A stretch of DNA of 64,000 nt, from NCBI RefSeq assembly GCF_036226765.1, contig NZ_CP109017.1:1751501-1815500 (forward strand). Reading direction: 5' to 3'. Of the stretch, positions 59,397 to 64,000 are shown piece by piece. Every line of letters starts with the position of its first letter. Positions within the stretch are counted from its first letter, which is position 1. The stretch is from Streptomyces sp. NBC_00670. Lineage in GTDB: Bacteria; Actinomycetota; Actinomycetes; Streptomycetales; Streptomycetaceae. The translations under genes were made by a program, and so were the position numbers. The notes under the pieces were generated by a model, which was not told where the DNA came from, ran no database searches, and worked only from the letters and a program-made list of their open reading frames with translations.

Positions 59397-59863
59397 CGGG
59401 CGCCCCGGCAGGCGGCCCCCACGGCGCCCGGGTCCTGACCCTGGCCACTCTGGCCGGCCTCGGACGCGCCCGGCGCACGCCCGCCGCGTCCGACCGGCTC
59501 CCCATCCCCGCCGACATGCACCTGCCGCTCGGCTGCGACGCGGTGGCGGTGCCCGCCGCCCTCGGGGCCCAGCTGATGCCCCGGCTCCCCCGCGTCGGCT
59601 GCGTCTACGCGGACCGCGCGCACTGGTGGTGGATCGTTCCCTCCGACTCCGACGTGGCCCTGGAGTGGCCGACGCCCGCGCGCTACACGGCGGGCGCGGT
59701 GGTCACCCGCCGGACGCACGGCCCCGGCGCCGGCCACGGCCCCGTGGAGCTGATCCACCGGCCGCACGGCACTCTCCCGTACACCCCGCCGATCCCCCTC
59801 TACCTGGCGCTGTGCCGGGTCACGGGCGCGACCCCGGCGTGGTCGCGGCCCCTCAGCGCCTGA
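59387..59863 (+). CDS. Conserved hypothetical protein in the XRE/ATPase module
   Basis: The 158-residue product has no membrane segment. Its core (VGCVYADRAHWWWIVPSDSDVALEWPTPARYTAGAVV) is Trp-rich and beta-like, with a C-terminal LPYTPPIPLYLALCRVTG. I do not recognise a named family. ATG 59387 overlaps the ATPase gene's end by 10 bp and GTG 59393 is an alternative, so expression with that ATPase is likely. Confidence 0.7.
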   Translation: MDVTGAPAGGPHGARVLTLATLAGLGRARRTPAASDRLPIPADMHLPLGCDAVAVPAALGAQLMPRLPRVGCVYADRAHWWWIVPSDSDVALEWPTPARYTAGAVVTRRTHGPGAGHGPVELIHRPHGTLPYTPPIPLYLALCRVTGATPAWSRPLSA

Positions 59864-59890
59864 AGCCCCCTGCGACAACCGGCGGCACGA

Positions 59891-60067
59891 TCAGTCGGCC
59901 ACGACCTCCGCCGCGCGCACGATCACGAGGAAGGTGTCCGTGGCGAGGTCCATGACGACCTCGGCGGGGGTCCCCTCCTGACGGCGCGCCTGCGCGAACT
60001 CCTCCGCGGGCCACGAGCCGCGGGGGCCACCGGCGGGGAACCGCTCGAGCACCGTTCTCCCGTTCAC
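59891..60067 (-). CDS. 58-residue small conserved-looking protein
   Basis: This 58-residue protein starts at GTG 60067 with GGAGGTG 6 nt upstream. It reads VNGRTVLERFPAGGPRGSWP at its N-terminus and continues with AEEFAQARRQEGTPAEVVMDL and FLVIVRAAEVVAD in separate blocks. The clear ribosome binding site and a balanced amphipathic sequence support it as a real gene. It is convergent with the preceding hypothetical gene (27-bp gap) and follows the FUSC gene on the same strand. The function is unknown. Confidence 0.75.
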   Translation of the reverse strand: MNGRTVLERFPAGGPRGSWPAEEFAQARRQEGTPAEVVMDLATDTFLVIVRAAEVVAD

Positions 60068-60199
60068 CTGTACACCTCCGTGTCACGCGCCGTACTCCCC
60101 GGAACCTCTCCCGGAACGGTTGTGGTCCGTAGAGTTAAACGCCTGAGACAGGGTATAGGTCTCCGGACGTGACGGTACTGAGATGTTGTTGACACTCGT

Positions 60200-62092
60200 T
60201 CACCGTATTTGTGTGACGCCCGTCTCCTTTTCGACGCTTTTCTCCGCGGTGCCGAGCCCCGCCCGCCGACGGCGTGCGGCGAGTTCGGCGAGCAGTTGGT
60301 CGAGCCGCTCCCGGTGGCGGGGGTCGAGGCTCCCGGCGTCGTCGAGGTGCACGGCGCAGGCCGTGGTGGTGTCCACCAGCCGCTCCAGCGTGGCGGCCAC
60401 CTCGGCGGTGCCCTCCGTGTGCCGTGCGAGGGCCGGCAGTTCGGCCGCGGCCCTCCCGATGGCGGCCTGGGCCTCGGCCAGCGCGTGGTAGGCGTCACGC
60501 CGCAGCGTCCACCGGCGGGCCCGGTCCCCGGGCTCGTGCAGGACGTGCGCGAGATAGGCGTACGCCGCGTCGGCCGCCGCCGTCAGCCGGGCCCTGACGC
60601 CCCCGGCGCGCTCCCCCGGCACCGGGAGATGGCCGACGAGCAGGACGATGGCGCAGGCCAACAGGGTCTCGCCGATCCGGTTCCAGGAGGCTCCCGGCTC
60701 CCCGCCGACCATGAGCAGGGCCAGAACGAGCACCGTGATGACGGCGGTCTGGGCGGCGAAATGCCGTGCGGCGACCGGGATGAGCGCCCCGCACAGCGCG
60801 ACCACCGCGATCAGCCCGCCCGGCCGGGGCACGAGGGCGGCGACCCCGGCGAAGACGACGGCCCCCAGCACCGTCCCGGCCGCCCGGGAGAGCACACGCG
60901 AGACCAGCGGGCCGAGATCGGGCTTGACGAGGAAGACGGCGGTGGCCGGGAGCCAGTACCAGTGGGGGTGGCTGCCGTACCAGCCCGTCCGGTGCAGGGC
61001 CTGTGCGACGGCGGCACTCGCCCCGAAACTCAGTGCGACCCGGAAGCCGTACTCGCGTCCGCCGGGACCGAGCGCGGTCCGCAGCAGCGAGCGGGCGCCG
61101 CGCCGGCGGGTGTGCAGCCGGCCGCCGTCGCCGCGGTCGAAGGCCTCGGCGGCCCTGAGCAGGGCGTCGTCGAGTGCGCGCAGCGCGGCGGCGGTGCGGG
61201 TGGGCGCGGGCAGCGGGCCGGTGGGCGTGTGGGCGCGGACGGCGGCGGCGAGCCGGCGCGGCCCCTCCGCGGCCCGGACCGGGACCGGACGCCCGGCCCA
61301 GGCCAGCGCGGTCGCGGCCTCGGCCAGTGGCAGGGCGGCGGCGTACTGCGCGTGCAGCCGCCGCTCGGCCGCGGAACCGGCGTGCCGCCGCAACCGGGGG
61401 CCGGCGAGGGCGTCCTGGGCCTGGTCGAGGGCGGCGGTCAGGGCGGCCCGGTGGGCGGTGGCTTCCGGGGTGCCGGTGGCGTCGAGGAGCGCGGCGACGG
61501 CCTCGTACACGTCGGCGACCGCCGCCCGCTCCCCGTCGAACCGGAAGTCGAGCCGCGCGCCGCCTGTCGCGGTGGTGCCGGGGGTGGGCAGCACCAGGCG
61601 CAGGCCGAGCAGCCAGCCGGCGCCCACGAGATAGATCAGCGCGCTCTCCCAGCCCGGCTCCGGCAGCATCATCCCGGCGCCGACGGCGGAGGTGACCAGG
61701 AGCTGGGTGCCGGAGGCGGAGGCGACGGGCCCGACGGCACTGACCGCACCGGCCAGCAGCCCGAGGAAGGTGAGCAGCAGCGTCAGGGCCACCGCGCCGG
61801 TGTGCCGCCCGGCATACGTGCCGACGAGCAGCCCGGCGGCGCCGGCGAGCGCCGGCAGGCCCAGCCGGCCGACCGAGGCGCGCCGGCTGCCGGGCCGGTC
61901 GTTGACCCCGGCGAGCATGGCGCCGAGCGCGGCGACGACCCCCACGGAGGTGCGTCCGGCGAGCACGCCCGCGAGCAGCAGCGGCCCGGCGGCCAGCGCT
62001 CCGCGCACCACCGCGTTCCAGGGCACCGGGCCGCGCTGGGCGCGCAGCGCGTGGGCGAGCCAGGGCGGCAGACGGAAGGGGGCGCGGGTCAC
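60200..62092 (-). CDS. FUSC-family aromatic acid/drug exporter-like membrane protein
   Basis: The 630-residue protein has two blocks of about six membrane helices (roughly 28-165 and 360-500) separated by a large cytoplasmic domain. A C-terminal soluble domain (ALAEAQAAIGRAAAELPALARH) follows. This is the FUSC (fusaric acid resistance/YccS/AaeB-like) layout; the second block includes RTGWYGSHPHWYWLPATAVFLVKPDLGPLVSRVLSRAAGTVLGA in pieces. It probably effluxes aromatic or phenolic compounds; no substrate evidence is present. Confidence 0.88.
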   Translation of the reverse strand: MTRAPFRLPPWLAHALRAQRGPVPWNAVVRGALAAGPLLLAGVLAGRTSVGVVAALGAMLAGVNDRPGSRRASVGRLGLPALAGAAGLLVGTYAGRHTGAVALTLLLTFLGLLAGAVSAVGPVASASGTQLLVTSAVGAGMMLPEPGWESALIYLVGAGWLLGLRLVLPTPGTTATGGARLDFRFDGERAAVADVYEAVAALLDATGTPEATAHRAALTAALDQAQDALAGPRLRRHAGSAAERRLHAQYAAALPLAEAATALAWAGRPVPVRAAEGPRRLAAAVRAHTPTGPLPAPTRTAAALRALDDALLRAAEAFDRGDGGRLHTRRRGARSLLRTALGPGGREYGFRVALSFGASAAVAQALHRTGWYGSHPHWYWLPATAVFLVKPDLGPLVSRVLSRAAGTVLGAVVFAGVAALVPRPGGLIAVVALCGALIPVAARHFAAQTAVITVLVLALLMVGGEPGASWNRIGETLLACAIVLLVGHLPVPGERAGGVRARLTAAADAAYAYLAHVLHEPGDRARRWTLRRDAYHALAEAQAAIGRAAAELPALARHTEGTAEVAATLERLVDTTTACAVHLDDAGSLDPRHRERLDQLLAELAARRRRAGLGTAEKSVEKETGVTQIR

Positions 62093-62273
62093 GGGGCTCC
62101 TGTCGGACGAGGGCGGGGCGGGGCCTTCGGGCGACGGTGGCCGGGCTCTTCGGTGTCTCTACGGTACGGCGGAGACGGGCGGGACGGGGAACGCCGGTGT
62201 TTCACCGGGGTGACGGCGGACGGGCCGGCGGGGTGCGAGGGGGGCGGACGGCGGCATCGGCCCGGGGCCGGCC

Positions 62274-63029
62274 CTACGGAGAGGGCTCCGTGGTCGGCAG
62301 TCCCGCGGCCGTGGCCGCCGTGCGCAGCACCTCGCGGAGCATCTCGGGCGTGAGCCGCCCGGTGAACGTATTGCGCTGGCTGACGTGGAAGCACCCGAAG
62401 AGCTCCAGGACACCGTCGTCGCCTGTGCCGCTGGCGCCGACGGTTCCCTCGGCCCGGTCCAGCCGAACGCGGGCGCCGTGGCCGAAGGCCGGCCGGGGGC
62501 GGGGCACCGTCCAGCCGGCTTCGGCGAAGGCCGGCAGTGCGGCCTGCCAGCCGAACGCGCCCAGCACCACCACCGCCCGGAGCGTCGGCCGGAGCAGCGC
62601 CAGTTCCCGCACGAGCCAGGGCCGGCAGGTGTCCCGCTCCCGCGGGGTGGGCTTGTTGGCGGGCGGGGCGCAGTGCACGGGCGAGGTGATCCGCACGCCG
62701 TACAACTCCAGCCCGTCGTCCAGCCGTTCGGACGTCGGCTGCGAGGCCAGCCCGACCTCGTGCAGCGCCGCGTACAGCACGTCCCCGGAGCGGTCGCCGG
62801 TGAACATCCGTCCGGTGCGGTTCCCGCCGTGGGCCGCCGGGGCGAGTCCGACGATCAGCAGCGCGGCGTCGGGCGGGCCGAAGCCCGGCACCGGCCGTCC
62901 CCAGTACGTCCAGTCGGCGAAGGCGGCCCGCCGGGTGCGGGCCACCTCCTCGCGCCAGGCCACCAGCCGCGGGCACGCCCGGCACCCGGCGATCCGCCCG
63001 TCGAGCTCCTCCAGCGCGCTGCCGTCCAT
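62274..63029 (-). CDS. Family 5 uracil-DNA glycosylase (UdgB)
   Basis: The 251-residue product carries the 4Fe-4S cysteines Cys16, Cys19, Cys120 and Cys135. Motif A is GLAPAAHGGNRTGR, where an Ala replaces the catalytic Asp of other families, and the downstream motif is HVSQRN. Both are diagnostic for family-5 UDGs, which remove uracil and some other deaminated bases. ATG 63029 has GGTGG upstream. Together with the uvrABC and ogt genes it adds a base-excision function to the window. Confidence 0.93.
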   Translation of the reverse strand: MDGSALEELDGRIAGCRACPRLVAWREEVARTRRAAFADWTYWGRPVPGFGPPDAALLIVGLAPAAHGGNRTGRMFTGDRSGDVLYAALHEVGLASQPTSERLDDGLELYGVRITSPVHCAPPANKPTPRERDTCRPWLVRELALLRPTLRAVVVLGAFGWQAALPAFAEAGWTVPRPRPAFGHGARVRLDRAEGTVGASGTGDDGVLELFGCFHVSQRNTFTGRLTPEMLREVLRTAATAAGLPTTEPSP

Positions 63030-63116
63030 ACCACCACCGTAGATCCCCGGGAGGGCTGCGCGAGTTCCGGTCCCGGGCGGGTCCGGTCCGCCCCTGGCTG
63101 CGGCTAAGGTCGGAGC

Positions 63117-63608
63117 ATGGCTTCTGAGGTCAGAGACGGAGACACCGGCGCCGCGCCCGGCACCGGAACCCACCCCGACGCCGTCGCCGCCGCGGTCGCC
63201 GCGCGGCCCGCCGGGGGCGAGAGCGTGCGCGTCGACAGCTGGATCTGGTCCGTGCGCCTGGTGAAGACCCGCTCGATGGGCGCGACCGCCTGCCGGGGCG
63301 GCCATGTCCGCGTGAACGGCGAGCGCGTGAAGCCCGCGTACGCCGTCCGCGTCGGCGACGAGGTACGGCTGCGGCACGCCGGCCGCGAGCGGGTCGTCGT
63401 CGTGAAGCGTCTGATCCGCAAGCGGGTCGGCGCCCCTGTCGCGGCCGAGTGCTACGTCGACAACAGCCCGCCCCCGCCGCCCCGCGAGGCCGGCGCCCCG
63501 ATCGCCGTCCGCGACCGGGGCGCCGGTCGGCCCACCAAGCGCGACCGCCGCGAACTGGACCGGCTGCGCGGCCTGGCCCCGGGGGACGGCGACACCGACA
63601 TCCCCTGA
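63117..63608 (+). CDS. S4-domain RNA-binding protein
   Basis: The 163-residue protein has an S4 fold (about 37-95; VRVDSWIWSVRLVKTRSMGATACRGGHVRVNGERVKPAYAVRVGDEVRLRH, in pieces) and a basic C-terminal tail with PPPPPRE and RPTKRDRRELDRL. It resembles HSP15/YlmH-type ribosome- or RNA-binding proteins. A TAAGGT box 6 bp before the ATG and no Shine-Dalgarno suggest leaderless expression. Confidence 0.88.
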   Translation: MASEVRDGDTGAAPGTGTHPDAVAAAVAARPAGGESVRVDSWIWSVRLVKTRSMGATACRGGHVRVNGERVKPAYAVRVGDEVRLRHAGRERVVVVKRLIRKRVGAPVAAECYVDNSPPPPPREAGAPIAVRDRGAGRPTKRDRRELDRLRGLAPGDGDTDIP

Positions 63609-63636
63609 GCCCGCTTCCGGTGGGGCACCGCGCTCC

Positions 63637-64000
63637 CTAAGCCGACTCCTGCACCGGCGCCGCCCGTACCCACACCCGGTCCTCGGTCAGGTAGCGGTCC
63701 ACGCGCAGGCCGGCCTCCGCGAGTGCCTCCTCGAACTGCTCCCTGGTCAGGGGCCGCGCCAGGAACGTCTGTGTCCATGTGGCGTCCGGGAACTCGTACT
63801 CCGCGCGCACCTCGTGCACGCCGTCGCCGACGGGCTCCGCCGAGCGTATGCGCACGGTGAACCCGCTCGGGTCGACCCGTTCCCGCGGCAGGTCGGTGTG
63901 GTAGTCCTCGCCCTCGCGCTGGATCAGCACGCAGCCGTCCGCCGCCACGTGCCGCGCGCAGGTCCGCAGCAGGCCCCGCCGCACCTCGACGTCCCCGGCG
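63637..64000 (-). CDS. Class I SAM-dependent methyltransferase (5' part beyond window)
   Basis: Only the C-terminal part (about 120 residues) lies in the window, and the reading frame is open to the right edge. Visible features are GLLRTCARHVAADGCVLIQRE (the post-motif region after the SAM-binding strand) and a beta-sheet C-terminus with EQFEEALAEAGLRVDRYL, typical of class I methyltransferases. A GTG at 63984 is internal and should not be taken as the start. It is convergent with the S4 gene. Confidence 0.7.
   Translation of the reverse strand, partial: AGDVEVRRGLLRTCARHVAADGCVLIQREGEDYHTDLPRERVDPSGFTVRIRSAEPVGDGVHEVRAEYEFPDATWTQTFLARPLTREQFEEALAEAGLRVDRYLTEDRVWVRAAPVQESA

Noticed and set aside
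60180..60210. TTGACA on the plus strand near the end of the FUSC gene
   Set aside because: No suitable -10 lies 16-18 bp downstream (TGTGAC is weak), and the direction is antisense to FUSC, so it is not reported as a promoter.

Overview
The window is a gene-dense stretch of high-GC actinobacterial chromosome, very probably from a Streptomyces core region. The evidence is the strongly GC-biased third codon positions, the many GTG starts, and the presence of whiA, rbpA, opcA, a mycothiol-dependent (MDMPI-type) enzyme and DUF397/XRE pairs. The order suf operon, ctaA/ctaB, tkt-tal-zwf-opcA-pgl-pgi, secG-tpiA-pgk-gap, whiA-yvcK-rapZ-uvrC, uvrA, aroQ, terC/terD, uvrB also fits the Streptomyces core as I recall it. 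I see no rRNA, tRNA, CRISPR array, insertion sequence or prophage.

Layout. 1-3923: a truncated holin-like membrane protein, dapA and dapD (lysine/diaminopimelate pathway), an SMR efflux protein and a sulfotransferase. 4045-10645: the SUF iron-sulfur operon on the minus strand, transcribed sufR-sufB-sufD-ferredoxin-sufC-sufS-sufU-sufT and ending in a strong hairpin. A CAAC-N6-GTTG box lies on the sufR start and an iron-box-like palindrome lies about 70 bp upstream. 11014-16577: a drug-type ABC exporter, heme A synthase, an amidohydrolase, a small hypothetical protein and heme O synthase. 16917-25852: the pentose-phosphate operon, convergent pgi, and rbpA. 26023-35075: secG-tpiA-pgk-gap, then whiA-yvcK-rapZ-uvrC, whose genes overlap by a few bases. 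35329-41902: a regulator-like orphan, a Rieske lipoprotein, a sugar kinase, uvrA and a MDMPI-fold enzyme. 41933-48303: a metallo-hydrolase, aroQ, a Ca2+/H+ antiporter, terC and two TerD-family genes. 48560-56133: uvrB, an MHYT membrane protein, a secreted GDPD, an alkyltransferase, psuG-psuK and a methyltransferase. 56213-64000: a kinase-like protein with a degraded P-loop, a DUF397/XRE pair divergent from an RsbW-like ATPase, a 58-residue protein, a FUSC transporter, a family-5 uracil-DNA glycosylase, an S4 RNA-binding protein and a truncated methyltransferase.

How the genes work together: sugar phosphate, NADPH and triose metabolism sit beside the YvcK/RapZ/WhiA control genes. All three excinuclease subunits, an alkyltransferase and a uracil glycosylase are spread through the window. 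Fe-S assembly, heme A synthesis and Rieske proteins form a redox theme.

The most interesting non-coding signal is a yybP-ykoY-type (Mn2+) riboswitch leader upstream of terC. Its 3' P1 strand is exactly complementary to the terC ribosome binding site, which suggests a translational switch. A family of GC-rich intergenic palindromes occurs four times, three of them between convergent genes. Several genes have a TANNNT box 6-7 bp before the start codon and look leaderless.
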